63,957 nucleotides of DNA from Bradyrhizobium sp. Leo170 (GCF_004296405.1 NZ_PSRR01000010.1:1-63957), one strand, 5' to 3'. Counted from the first letter of the stretch, positions 9,364 to 20,628 are shown. Program-made: numbers and translations. Notes: a model not told the origin generated them from the sequence alone.

Positions 9364-10572
9364 ATGAGGATGAGTAGATCTGCGTTTCTGGCTGGCGCGC
9401 TTGCCAGCGGTTTGTTGCTGATCGGCGGCGCGCAGGCGCAGGAGGTCGTCAAGATCGGCGCGGCCGTGAGCCTGACCGGCAACTTCTCGCGCGAAGGCAA
9501 TCTTCTCAAGAACGGCTATGCCTATTGGGAAAAGCTCGTCAACGAGGCGGGCGGCATCAATGTCGCCGGCAAGAAGGTCAAGGTCCAGGTCATCTATTAC
9601 GACGACGAAAGCAAGCCGCAGAGTTCGGCGCGCCTGACCGAGAAGTTGATCACGGAAGACAATGTCAACTTCATCCTCGGGCCGTATTCGTCCGGCATCG
9701 CCACCGCCACGGCGGCGATCAGCGAGAAATACAAGGTCATCACCATGACGCCGATGGCCACCGCCGACAGTCTCTATCAGCGCGGCTACAAGTTCATCTT
9801 CTGCCCCGCGCCGCTCGCCTCGACCACGCTCGATCCGATGCTGGACATGATCAAGAAGCTGCCGACGCCGCCGGCGACGGTCGCGATCGCCGGCCCCGAC
9901 GATCTATTCCCCAACGTCTTCGCGGGCGCCGCGCAGAAGAAGGCCGAGGCGCTTGGCTTCAAGATCGCCTACAACAGCAAGTATCCGAAGGGCGCCGTGG
10001 ATCTGTCGTCCGTCGCCACCGCGCTGAAGGACGCCAATCCCGAGGTGCTGATCCTGACCGGCTATGTGCAGGATTCGATCCAGCTCGTGAAGGCGCTGCA
10101 GTCCTTGAAGGTGAACCCGAAGATCATCGGCTTTGCTTTCGCCGTCGGCATTCCCGACGTCCTGAGCGCGCTTGGACCGGCTTCGGAAGACCTCATCGGC
10201 GTGCAGATCTGGGATCCCGCGGTCAAGTACAAGGGGCCGCTGGTGGCCGACGCTGCCGCCTATGTCAGCGGATATGAGAAGGAGTTCGGCGGCTCCAAGC
10301 CGAACTACATCACGGCATCGGGCACGGCGGGAGCGCTCGCGCTGCAGCTCGCGATCGAAAAGGCCGGTTCGCTCGATCCGGTGAAGGTGCGCGACGCCAT
10401 GCTGCAGCTCGATGTGGAGACCTTCTTCGGCCACGTCCAGTTCGATCAGACCGGGGTCGACAAGAAGGCATCGGCGGTGATCTCGCAGGTTCAGGGCGGC
10501 ACTGCCGTTCCGGTTTATCCGGCGGAGATCGCGGCCAAGCCGGTGCGCTATCCGCGCAAGCCGTTCGAATGA
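9364..10572 (+). CDS. Liv-type ABC transporter substrate-binding protein
   Basis: A 402-residue periplasmic binding protein with a signal peptide ending near GGAQAQ and the family opening VVKIGAAVSLTGNFSREGN. The YYDDESKPQSSARL segment is typical of the Peripla_BP_6 group. It follows the amidohydrolase by 23 bp and its stop overlaps the next start (ATGA). It is therefore the likely ligand receptor for the livHMGF transporter of the same operon. Confidence 0.88.
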   Translation: MRMSRSAFLAGALASGLLLIGGAQAQEVVKIGAAVSLTGNFSREGNLLKNGYAYWEKLVNEAGGINVAGKKVKVQVIYYDDESKPQSSARLTEKLITEDNVNFILGPYSSGIATATAAISEKYKVITMTPMATADSLYQRGYKFIFCPAPLASTTLDPMLDMIKKLPTPPATVAIAGPDDLFPNVFAGAAQKKAEALGFKIAYNSKYPKGAVDLSSVATALKDANPEVLILTGYVQDSIQLVKALQSLKVNPKIIGFAFAVGIPDVLSALGPASEDLIGVQIWDPAVKYKGPLVADAAAYVSGYEKEFGGSKPNYITASGTAGALALQLAIEKAGSLDPVKVRDAMLQLDVETFFGHVQFDQTGVDKKASAVISQVQGGTAVPVYPAEIAAKPVRYPRKPFE

Positions 10573-11564
10573 TCATCGACGTACACGCCCATGCGCTCAC
10601 GCGCGCGTTCCTGTCGGAGCTCGCGCGCGAGAAGGCATTCGGGATCGAGGCGAGGGAAGAGGGCTTCGGGTTCGGCGGCTATGGGCCGCTCGATCCGCTC
10701 CTGTTCGATATCGAAAGCGCCGCACAGAGTGTTGCCGCGCGCGGCATCGCATTGCAACTTGTGTCACCACCGCCGCGCATCGTCAGTCATGCGAGCTGGG
10801 GAGCCGATCGCGCATTCGCGCGCAGGCTGAACCGGCAGACCGCGGATTTCGTAAAGGAGGCTGGTCGGCGCCATGGCGGTCTCGCGGTGCCGGCATTGAC
10901 CGAGCCGGAGCATGCCGTCGCCGAGATCAGCCGCGCGCTCGACGAGGATGGACTGACCGGCGTAGCGCTGCCGACCTCGGCGGCAGGCCGGCCGCTCGAC
11001 GATCCGGCCTTCGAGCCATTGTTTGCGGAATGCGCCCGGCGCGGCGTGATCGTGTTCATGCATCCGACCACCGGCATCGAACGCCCGGCGTTCGGCCAGT
11101 ACACGATGCTGCAACTGGTCGGCTGGCCGTCGGAGACGGCGTTGTGCGTAGCGCGTCTCATCTTCGCCGGTGTGTTCGAGCGCCATGCGGGATTGAAGCT
11201 TGTGTTGGCGCATGGCGGCGGAACGCTGCCGATGCTCGCCGGACGGCTCGATCTCGCCTATGAGGCGCCGCGCTACGAGGCCAATCCCGATTGCCGCAAG
11301 AACATCTCGCGGCCGCCGAGTTCATATCTGAAGCAGATTTTCTACGACACTGTGGTCGCCCATGCCGCGCCGTTGCGCTACCTGATCGACCTCGTCGGTC
11401 CCGGGCAGATCGTGTTCGGCTCTGACTTCCCGTTCGAGATCGGTGATCCCGTCGGCGCCAAGGCGCTGCCGGCGATCGCGCAGCTTCCCGAGGCTACCGC
11501 GGCCGCAATCCTACACGGCAATGCGTCGCAGATTCTCGGCGGGAGCAGACCGAACGCGGTGTGA
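10569..11564 (+). CDS. Amidohydrolase family 2 protein (ACMSD-like)
   Basis: A 331-residue TIM-barrel enzyme of the Amidohydro_2 group, which includes aminocarboxymuconate-semialdehyde decarboxylase and gamma-resorcylate-type decarboxylases. The metal site begins IIDVHAHA. Further conserved pieces are VFMHPTTG (about residue 163), LVLAHGGGTLPML (about 213) and IVFGSDFPFEIGDP (about 281). It is translationally coupled to the binding-protein gene and ends the operon before a strong terminator. It probably carries out a later hydrolysis or decarboxylation step on the imported compound; the reaction is not known. Confidence 0.82.
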   Translation: MIIDVHAHALTRAFLSELAREKAFGIEAREEGFGFGGYGPLDPLLFDIESAAQSVAARGIALQLVSPPPRIVSHASWGADRAFARRLNRQTADFVKEAGRRHGGLAVPALTEPEHAVAEISRALDEDGLTGVALPTSAAGRPLDDPAFEPLFAECARRGVIVFMHPTTGIERPAFGQYTMLQLVGWPSETALCVARLIFAGVFERHAGLKLVLAHGGGTLPMLAGRLDLAYEAPRYEANPDCRKNISRPPSSYLKQIFYDTVVAHAAPLRYLIDLVGPGQIVFGSDFPFEIGDPVGAKALPAIAQLPEATAAAILHGNASQILGGSRPNAV

Positions 11565-11598
11565 CGGAAGCGGGTATCGTGTGGGAGGCTTGATACTT

Positions 11599-11640
11599 TC
11601 AGGGCGGCGTTTCGGGTTGAAACGCCGCCCTGATTTCTTG
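11599..11640 (+). terminator. Intrinsic terminator after the liv/amidohydrolase operon
   Basis: A perfect 15-bp stem (11599-11613 paired with 11619-11633) around a GGGTT loop is followed by TTTCTT. It lies between the rightward operon and the leftward katG gene, and the stem could serve both strands although the U-tract is only on the plus strand. Confidence 0.85.
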
Positions 11641-11668
11641 TCTATGGCTTGCGACAGCCTTCAGGGTC

Positions 11669-13956
<2,288 letters not shown>

Positions 13957-14901
13957 ATGATCCAGTTTACCCTGCGACAACTTCGTTATTTTGACGCTCT
14001 GGCGCGTCACGGCCATTTCGGACGCGCAGCGGAGGCATGCGCCATCACGCAGCCAGCGCTGTCGATGCAGATCAAGGAGTTGGAAGAAGCGGTCGGCGGC
14101 GTCCTGCTCGAGCGCAGCGCCCGGCAGGTCGTGCTGACGAAGTTCGGCGAAGAGCTCGCTCAGCGGGTCCGCGAAATCCTGCGCTCGGTCGATGAACTCG
14201 GCGACTTTGCGCGGGCGTCGCGGGACCAGCTCGTCGGCCGGCTGCGCATCGGCATGATCCCGACGATTGCTCCCTATCTGCTGCCCAAGGTGATCGGCAA
14301 CCTCACGCAGATGCATCCCGAACTCGACATTCACGTCCGCGAGACGGTGACGCCGAAGCTGATCAAGGAGCTGGCGGAAGGCCGGCTCGACACGGCCATT
14401 GTCGCCCTGCCGGTGTCTGAGCCCTCGCTGACCGAGGTCGCGCTGTTCACGGAAAATTTCCTGCTGGTGCGGCCGGGGGAGGACGAGGGAACGCCGGTGC
14501 CGAGCAGCGAAGCGCTGCGCGAAATGAAGCTTCTCCTGCTGGAGGAGGGACATTGCTTTCGCGAACAGGCGCTGTCGTTCTGCAACATGAAATCATCGCC
14601 GCCGCGCGAGGTGCTGGAGGCGAGCTCGCTGTCCACCCTCGTTCAGATGGTCGGCGCCGGCATCGGCGTCACCTTGATCCCGGAAATGGCCGTGGGGGTG
14701 GAGACGCGCTCTGCATCGGTGTCGGTCGCCCGCTTCAAGGACCCGCAACCCTCGCGAACCATCGGTATGGTCTGGCGCAAGACCAGTCCTCTGTCCAGGC
14801 AGCTCATGCAGATTTCCGAAGTGGTTTGTTTGTCAGCCGATGCGTTGCGCGAGCAGGGCGCTCCAAAGTCTTCATCGCGATCGCGCCATCGCCGGGCCTA
14901 A
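13957..14901 (+). CDS. oxyR: Hydrogen peroxide-responsive LysR regulator OxyR
   Basis: A 314-residue LysR regulator with the N-terminal winged helix (RAAEACAITQPALSMQIKEL) and a substrate-binding-like C-domain. Two cysteines at residues 200 and 209 (GHCFREQALSFC) match the redox pair C199/C208 of OxyR in position and eight-residue spacing, so the protein should sense peroxide by disulfide formation. It is divergent from katG. No strong Shine-Dalgarno sequence precedes the ATG. Confidence 0.9.
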   Translation: MIQFTLRQLRYFDALARHGHFGRAAEACAITQPALSMQIKELEEAVGGVLLERSARQVVLTKFGEELAQRVREILRSVDELGDFARASRDQLVGRLRIGMIPTIAPYLLPKVIGNLTQMHPELDIHVRETVTPKLIKELAEGRLDTAIVALPVSEPSLTEVALFTENFLLVRPGEDEGTPVPSSEALREMKLLLLEEGHCFREQALSFCNMKSSPPREVLEASSLSTLVQMVGAGIGVTLIPEMAVGVETRSASVSVARFKDPQPSRTIGMVWRKTSPLSRQLMQISEVVCLSADALREQGAPKSSSRSRHRRA

Positions 14902-14928
14902 ACAAAGAAACGAGAGGAGATCGATACG

Positions 14929-16164
14929 ATGGCGGGACAGTGGATCGACATCGCCGCAAAGGACGGCGGCGGCGGCTTTAAGGGATATCTCTCCGTGCCC
15001 GCTTCGGGCTCCGGTCCCGGCATCCTGCTCCTGCAGGAAATCTTCGGCGTCAACGCCTCGATGCGCGCGGTGGCGGACTACTACGCTGAGGAAGGCTATG
15101 TCGTGCTCGCGCCGGATCTGTTCTGGCGCATGGAGCCGGGCGTCGAGCTCGGCTACAGCGAGGCGGATTTCGGCAAGGCGATGGGCTACTACCAGCGCTT
15201 CGATGTCGACCAGTCGATCAAGGATGCGGCCGATGCGCTGAAGGTCCTGCGCGCGCGTCCCGAATGCAAAGGCGGGGTCGGCACGCTCGGCTTCTGTCTG
15301 GGCGGCAAGCTCGCCTATCTCCTCGCCGCGCGCACCGATGTCGATTGCGCCGTCAGCTATTACGGCGTCGGCATCGAGGCCGATCTTGGCGAGGCCGGCA
15401 ACATCAAGGGACCGATGGTGTTTCATTTTGCCGAGCTCGACCGCTTTGCGCCGGCGGAGGCGCGCGAGCAGATCAAGGCTGCGTTTGCGGTGCGTCCCGA
15501 CGTCGAATTCTATCTCTATCCCGGTTGCGATCACGCCTTCGCTGCGCCGGAGCGGACGAGCTTCGACAAGCCAGCATCGCTGATGGCGCATACGCGTTCG
15601 ATCGCGTTGTTCCGGAAGATGCTGGGTCCCCAGTACGATCTTTCCGCACTATGGGACAAGCATACCGAGCTCGAATTCGCGACGCGCTCGGCCGAAGAGA
15701 CCATGAAGACAATGGTGGCCGAGCCCTATGTCAACCACATCCCGACCATGACCGGCGGCGTCGGCTATCGCGACCTGCTCCGCTTCTACAAGAACCACTT
15801 CATCCCGAAGACGCCGCAGGACACCAAGCTGGTGCCGATCTCGCGCACCATCGGCGCCGACCGCATCGTGGACGAGATGCTGTTCTGCTTCACCCACGAC
15901 ATCGAGATCGACTGGATGCTGCCCGGCATTCCCCCTACGGGCAAATATGTGGAGATCCCGCTGGTCGCGATCGTCCGTTTCCGCGGCGACAAGCTCTACA
16001 ATGAGCATATCTATTGGGATCAGGCCTCGGTGCTGGTGCAGATCGGATTGCTCGATCCTGCGAAGCTTCCGGTGGCGGGCGTCGAGACCGCGAAGAAACT
16101 GGTCGACGAGTCCTTGCCGTCGAACACGCTGATGACGCGCTGGGCTGAGAGCGCTTCGAAATAA
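14929..16164 (+). CDS. Dienelactone hydrolase fused to an NTF2/SnoaL-like domain
   Basis: A 411-residue protein. Residues 1 to about 235 are a dienelactone hydrolase-type alpha/beta hydrolase with the nucleophile motif GFCLGGKLAY (Cys in place of Ser), the Asp region HFAELDRFAP and the His region YPGCDHAFAAP. After a linker, residues about 240-405 form an SnoaL/NTF2-like alpha+beta domain containing MTGGVGYRDLLRFYKNHF. GAGAGGAG precedes the ATG. It lies 27 bp after oxyR on the same strand. It may hydrolyse lactones or esters; the role of the C-terminal domain is unclear. Confidence 0.8.
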   Translation: MAGQWIDIAAKDGGGGFKGYLSVPASGSGPGILLLQEIFGVNASMRAVADYYAEEGYVVLAPDLFWRMEPGVELGYSEADFGKAMGYYQRFDVDQSIKDAADALKVLRARPECKGGVGTLGFCLGGKLAYLLAARTDVDCAVSYYGVGIEADLGEAGNIKGPMVFHFAELDRFAPAEAREQIKAAFAVRPDVEFYLYPGCDHAFAAPERTSFDKPASLMAHTRSIALFRKMLGPQYDLSALWDKHTELEFATRSAEETMKTMVAEPYVNHIPTMTGGVGYRDLLRFYKNHFIPKTPQDTKLVPISRTIGADRIVDEMLFCFTHDIEIDWMLPGIPPTGKYVEIPLVAIVRFRGDKLYNEHIYWDQASVLVQIGLLDPAKLPVAGVETAKKLVDESLPSNTLMTRWAESASK

Positions 16165-16191
16165 TAGGAACTAATCATCGGCCGCGCGGCG

Positions 16192-17202
16192 CTAGCCGCT
16201 GTCGCGCAGCACCAGTTCGAAGCCGAGATCGATCCGGCGCTCGCCGCCGCGCTCGAGCGTCAGTGTCGCGGCGGTGCGGCCGATCGCATCGCCATGGACG
16301 CTGATGGTGCTGAGACTCGGCGAGATCAGCCGTCCCATCTCGAGATCGCCGAGGCCGACAACGGCGACCGGCTGCGCCGCGGCCGGGCCGTCGCGGAGCA
16401 GTCCGGCCTTGCGCAGGCCGGCCATGAAGCCGATGGCATGGGCGTCGTTGGCCGCGAACACGGCATCGACGCCGGGCAAATTCGCATGCGCGGCGACGCT
16501 GCCGGACGCGTTGCGTTCGAGGATCAGCCGCCGCGGCGGTTGCAACCCGCACGCCAGCGCGTGGTCTTGGAAGCCGAGCCATCGCCGCGTTCCGCGCGGG
16601 TCGTCGCCGCCGATGAAGGCGAGATGCTGACGGCCGTGCTCGATGAAGTGGCGCGCGACGGCGACGCCGGCTTGGTAATTGTCGAAACCCGCAACGGCGT
16701 CGATCGGATCGATCGGCAGCTCCCAGGTCTCGACGATCGGAATGCGCGCGTGACGCAGCAGGCGCTTGCCGTCCTCGGTCGCGGGCGAGCCGACCATGAT
16801 GATCGCTTCCGGCCGCCGCGACAGCAGCGCCGCGAGCATGCGGTCCTCGCGCGCGGCGTCGTAGCGTGACTGCGCGAGGATCACCGAATAGCCGAGCGGC
16901 TCGAGCTTGTCGGACAGGCCCTGCACAGTGTCGGCAAAGATCGAGTTCGCGATCGTCGGCACCAGCACGCCGACCGAATTGGTCTTCGCGCTCGCCAGCG
17001 CTCCGGCGACCAGGTTGGGCACGTAGCCGAGTTCCCGCATCGCCTTCTCGACCCTGGCGCGCGTCTCCGGCGCAACCAAGTCCGGCAGCCGGACCACCCG
17101 GCTCACGGTGATCGATGAAACGCCGGCGCGTTTGGCCACTGCCGACAGCGTCGGGGCGACCTCGTCTGAACTGGTGTTGGTCTCAGTCAATTCGGAACCC
17201 AT
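16192..17202 (-). CDS. LacI family transcriptional regulator
   Basis: A 336-residue repressor with an N-terminal LacI headpiece (LSAVAKRAGVSSITVSRVV, hinge LGYVPNLVAGALAS) and a periplasmic-binding-like effector domain (NSVGVLVPTIANSIFADTV). It is divergent from the dioxygenase-like gene at 17325. Three copies of a TAGCGCTA-centred palindrome lie in the gap, matching the CG-centred operators of this family, so it very probably controls that gene and itself. The inducer is unknown. Confidence 0.88.
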   Translation of the reverse strand: MGSELTETNTSSDEVAPTLSAVAKRAGVSSITVSRVVRLPDLVAPETRARVEKAMRELGYVPNLVAGALASAKTNSVGVLVPTIANSIFADTVQGLSDKLEPLGYSVILAQSRYDAAREDRMLAALLSRRPEAIIMVGSPATEDGKRLLRHARIPIVETWELPIDPIDAVAGFDNYQAGVAVARHFIEHGRQHLAFIGGDDPRGTRRWLGFQDHALACGLQPPRRLILERNASGSVAAHANLPGVDAVFAANDAHAIGFMAGLRKAGLLRDGPAAAQPVAVVGLGDLEMGRLISPSLSTISVHGDAIGRTAATLTLERGGERRIDLGFELVLRDSG

Positions 17203-17245
17203 GGTGGTGGTGAAATCTGCACGATTCCGGATTGCGCATCCATAG

Positions 17246-17302
17246 TGACAGCGCTAGCATTCCCCATGATAGCGCTAACATTCGGACATGATAGCGCTAG
17301 CA
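17246..17302. promoter_or_regulatory. Three tandem LacI-type operators
   Basis: Three near-identical 14-mers occur: TGACAGCGCTAGCA (17246-17259), TGATAGCGCTAACA (17267-17280) and TGATAGCGCTAGCA (17289-17302). Consensus TGNTAGCGCTANCA is palindromic about a central CG, the hallmark of LacI-family operators. Centre spacings are 21 and 22 bp, two helical turns, so three dimers would line up on one face of the DNA between the divergent genes. Confidence 0.85.
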
Positions 17303-17324
17303 TAACAAAAGGAGGAACCGCCGT

Positions 17325-18197
17325 ATGATTTCAGCCGAAGTGGTCCAGGCCTACCGGCGCGACGGGGTGATCGTCGTCCCTGATGTGCTCGACAACGATA
17401 CTCTGGCGCGGGTCCGCGACGTGCTGGCCGAACTGGTTGCCGGCGCGGCTGATGTGACCGAGCATACCGACGTCTATGACCTCGAACCCGGCCACACCCA
17501 GGAGAACCCGAGGGTCCGCCGCATCAAGGCGCCGCACAAGGTGCACGCGATCTTCGATCAGATCGTGCGCAGCGAGCCTGTCATCTCCATCCTTACCAAG
17601 CTGATCGGACCCGGCCTGCGCCTGCATGGCTCCAAGCTCAACATGAAGTCCGCGCAGTACGGCTCGCCAGTCGAGTGGCACCAGGACTGGGCGTTCTATC
17701 CCCACACCAATGACGACATCCTTGCGATCGGCGTGCTGCTCGACGATTGCGACCTGGAGAATGGTCCCATGCTGGTGACACCGGGATCGCATGTCGGCGA
17801 CACCATGTGGAATCATCACGGCGAGGATGGCTGCTTCGCCGGCCTGATCGATCCCGACCTGATTCAGGACGAGATCAAGCGTGCGGTGCCCTGCATCGGT
17901 AAGGCCGGCAGCATGTCGTTCCATCACGTGCGCGCGCTGCACGGCTCGGCGACCAACACGTCGAACCGCCCGCGCAACCTTCTGCTCTATGAAGTCGCGG
18001 CAAGCGATGCCTGGCCGCTGGCGGGCGTGAAGGATCTCGCCGAGTTCGACAGCCGCCTGCTCGCCGGCGGCTCGGTGGTTGCGCCGCGCATGACCCGCGT
18101 TCCGGTGCGGATGCCGTTGCCGCCGCCCAAGCGCCAAGGCTCGATCTACGAAACGCAGTCCGCGTCGAAAAAGACCTACTTCACGCGCGCCGCCTAA
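17325..18197 (+). CDS. Phytanoyl-CoA dioxygenase family protein
   Basis: A 290-residue Fe(II)/2-oxoglutarate-dependent oxygenase of the PhyH family. The iron triad is visible as HQD in VEWHQDWAFYPH (about residues 112-123) and a later His in VRALHGSATN, with the 2-oxoglutarate-binding Arg in SNRPRNLLLYE. An AGGAGG-type site precedes the ATG and the three LacI operators lie just upstream. A terminator follows, with an MFS carrier gene beyond. It may hydroxylate the compound imported by that carrier; the substrate is unknown. Confidence 0.85.
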   Translation: MISAEVVQAYRRDGVIVVPDVLDNDTLARVRDVLAELVAGAADVTEHTDVYDLEPGHTQENPRVRRIKAPHKVHAIFDQIVRSEPVISILTKLIGPGLRLHGSKLNMKSAQYGSPVEWHQDWAFYPHTNDDILAIGVLLDDCDLENGPMLVTPGSHVGDTMWNHHGEDGCFAGLIDPDLIQDEIKRAVPCIGKAGSMSFHHVRALHGSATNTSNRPRNLLLYEVAASDAWPLAGVKDLAEFDSRLLAGGSVVAPRMTRVPVRMPLPPPKRQGSIYETQSASKKTYFTRAA

Positions 18198-18208
18198 AAG
18201 AATTCCGA

Positions 18209-18246
18209 CGAAGCCCGCGGGGAGCAACACCCGCGGGCTTCGTGTT
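18209..18246 (+). terminator. Intrinsic terminator after the dioxygenase gene
   Basis: A perfect 13-bp stem, CGAAGCCCGCGGG (18209-18221) with CCCGCGGGCTTCG (18230-18242), encloses an 8-nt loop and is followed by a weak TGTTT tract. It may reduce, rather than stop, read-through into the MFS gene 40 bp on. Confidence 0.7.
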
Positions 18247-18284
18247 TGCGACGACCAATAAACAAACAACAGGGATGGAAACCA

Positions 18285-19676
18285 ATGACCGAGCTCAAGG
18301 CCGGCGCCGCCGGCCAATCGCGTTTACGTGTGATCCTTGCTGCGAGCGTCGGCTCCGCGCTCGAATGGTATGACTTCTTCCTCTATGGCACCGCGGCTGC
18401 CCTGGTATTCGGCGAGCTGTTCTTTCCCAAGAGCGATCCTGTCGTCGGAACGCTGCTGGCGTTCCTGACCTTCGGCGTCGGTTTCGTGGTGCGCCCATTG
18501 GGCGGCATCCTGTTCGGCATCATGGGCGATCGCTATGGCCGCAAGCCGGTGCTGGTTGCGACGCTGTTGATGATCGGCATCGGCACCACCGCGATCGGCC
18601 TGTTGCCGACCTATGCGCAGATCGGGATCTGGGCACCCCTGCTGCTGGTCGCAATGCGCGTGGTGCAGGGCCTCGGCGCCGGCGCCGAATATGGCGGTGC
18701 GGTGATCTATCTCGTGGAGAATGCGCCGGCCCGCCATCGCGGTTTCTGGGGCGGCTTCGCGCCACTTGGTGTGTCGGTCGGCAATCTGCTTGCCGCCGGC
18801 GCCTTTGCCCTCGTGACCATGCTGCCGCGCGAGGCGATGTTGAGCTGGGGCTGGCGCCTGCCGTTCCTGGCGAGCTTCCTGTTGATCCTGGTTGGTATCT
18901 TCGTGCGCTTGCGCGTGACGGAAACGCCCGTCTTTACCGAAGCCGTCGTTGCGCGCGGCAAGGTCGAGCGCAATCCGGCCATGGAGGCGCTGCGCCAGCA
19001 TCCGCGCAACTTCATGGTCGTGCTGGGCGCGCGGATGGCCGAGAACGGGCTCGGCTATTTCTTCCCGGTGTTCGGGCTCAGCTACGTCATCACCACGGTG
19101 GGCGTACCGAAATCGGATGCGCTAAGCGCGCTGATGCTCGCATTCACCATCGAACTGTTCGCGATTCTTGGCTTCGCGGCGCTGTCGGATCGCATCGGAC
19201 GGCGGCCGGTCTATCTGTTTGGTGCGCTCGCAGGCGTGGCGCTGGCTTTCCCGTTCTTCTGGATGGTCGGGACCAAGGAATGGATCTGGATCGCGGTGGC
19301 CTTCATCCTGGCGAGGGCCGTGGTGACGGCCGCGATGTTCGGACCGCAGGCTGCTTACTTCGCCGAGCTCTTCCCGCCGCAGCGGCGCTTTGCCGGATTC
19401 GCATTTGCACGCGAACTCGGCTCGCTGCTCGCGGGCGGGCCGGCGCCGTTCGTCGCAACGGCGCTGGTCGCCGCCTACGGCAGTTGGTGGCCGGTCGCCT
19501 GCTACGCGGTGTTCCTGTCGCTATGTACGGTGATCGCGATCTGGATCGGGCCGAGACCTATCGGGAAGATATCGCTGCGGACGAGCCCGTCGTGCAGCAC
19601 GAGTTGCCCGTGGCGATGCCGCAGCGGGCCTGAGGGGCAGCGCAGCCACTCCGCGTCCAGTCGCCGCTCCGGTTGA
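18285..19676 (+). CDS. MFS transporter, metabolite:H+ symporter type, with 3' frameshift
   Basis: A 12-TM carrier of the MHS (proline/betaine/alpha-ketoglutarate) family: opening SALEWYDFFLYGTAAALVFG, loop MGDRYGRKPVL, and a second half with LSDRIGRRPVYLFGALAG. The frame as written encodes 463 residues, but after IAIWIGP (19553) it turns into Ser/Arg/Pro-rich sequence. In the neighbouring frame the expected family tail ETYREDIAADEP continues to a stop at 19631-19633. One missing G after 19553 would restore a 449-residue protein. Whether this is a sequencing error or a real mutation cannot be told. Only the last 29 residues are affected. Confidence 0.85.
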   Translation: MTELKAGAAGQSRLRVILAASVGSALEWYDFFLYGTAAALVFGELFFPKSDPVVGTLLAFLTFGVGFVVRPLGGILFGIMGDRYGRKPVLVATLLMIGIGTTAIGLLPTYAQIGIWAPLLLVAMRVVQGLGAGAEYGGAVIYLVENAPARHRGFWGGFAPLGVSVGNLLAAGAFALVTMLPREAMLSWGWRLPFLASFLLILVGIFVRLRVTETPVFTEAVVARGKVERNPAMEALRQHPRNFMVVLGARMAENGLGYFFPVFGLSYVITTVGVPKSDALSALMLAFTIELFAILGFAALSDRIGRRPVYLFGALAGVALAFPFFWMVGTKEWIWIAVAFILARAVVTAAMFGPQAAYFAELFPPQRRFAGFAFARELGSLLAGGPAPFVATALVAAYGSWWPVACYAVFLSLCTVIAIWIGPRPIGKISLRTSPSCSTSCPWRCRSGPEGQRSHSASSRRSG

Positions 19677-19711
19677 TGGAGCGGCGATTGGCCGACGCGG
19701 CAACGTCGCCG

Positions 19712-20377
19712 CTATGACGGCAGCGGTTTGCCGGCCTGTTCATTGACGATGTACTCGGCGTACCAGTCAGGCCAGTTCGCGTCGTGCTGGCCGCCGTTCC
19801 GCTTCTCGTGCTCGCCGTGCGCGGCCGCCGCGCGCCGGAGTGCGCTCGCGAGTTCGGTCGATGAGTTGAATGTCGTGCCGACCGTGTCCACGCGTCCCGG
19901 CAAGCGCGCGGTGATCTCCTGGAGCAGCCAGCCGTTGCCGTCAGGATCGCTGAAGGAGGCAAACGACTGGTAGCTGCCACGCTCGGGATCGCGGCCGCTG
20001 ACCCGCAGCCGGCCAAACAAATAGGGTTCGTCACTGCCAGTGTGCACGTCGCCGCCGCCGTGGAAGGCCTCGCTGACCTTGATGCCGCGACCGAGCAGAT
20101 CGTTGCGGGCGGCCTCGATGTCGGGGACGACGAGGTACAGGCCTTGCGCGGAGCCGGGCGCCGCCGCGGTGACATTCTTGCCGAAGATGACCGAGGAGGG
20201 CGAGCCGGCCGGCGTGAACTGGATCACGCGCCAATCACCAGCGGCGAAGTCGGCATCGAGCCTCCAGCCAAGGTTCGCGTAGAACTGCTTCGCGCGGTCG
20301 ACATCCGAAACGGGAATGACGACGATCTCCAGTTTCATCTCGACCCGCGCCCTCGCGCCTTCGGTTGCATCTGTCAT
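19712..20377 (-). CDS. VOC (glyoxalase/dioxygenase superfamily) protein
   Basis: A 221-residue soluble protein. Residues about 14-140 form a VOC module (MKLEIVVIPVSDVDRAKQFY, then DPDGNGWLLQEI), with the paired beta-alpha-beta units of glyoxalase I-like proteins. The remaining C-terminal part is polar with EHEKRNGGQHDANWPDWYAE. The ATG at 20377 has AGGGAGAG upstream; the open frame to 20500 adds basic, unlikely sequence. The reaction is unknown. It converges with the MFS gene. Confidence 0.8.
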   Translation of the reverse strand: MTDATEGARARVEMKLEIVVIPVSDVDRAKQFYANLGWRLDADFAAGDWRVIQFTPAGSPSSVIFGKNVTAAAPGSAQGLYLVVPDIEAARNDLLGRGIKVSEAFHGGGDVHTGSDEPYLFGRLRVSGRDPERGSYQSFASFSDPDGNGWLLQEITARLPGRVDTVGTTFNSSTELASALRRAAAAHGEHEKRNGGQHDANWPDWYAEYIVNEQAGKPLPS

Positions 20378-20628
20378 GGATCTCTCCCTGATGTTGATAG
20401 TTGATCGGCGAGCACGCGGCGCGTGCCTGATCATCCTATATCGATTGCCGCAGGCGATACGGCGTGAGGTGGTCACGGACTTTCGGTTCCCTTTTCTCAC
20501 GTGCTTTCACGATCTTTTTATTCCCACATCGGGACTATGGGATGCGGATTCGGAGAGGCCTCACAATTTACTTGAAATGACAGCCGTCATCTGACGGGGG
20601 ATTGCCTAAATTTTGCCTGGAGCCGCAT

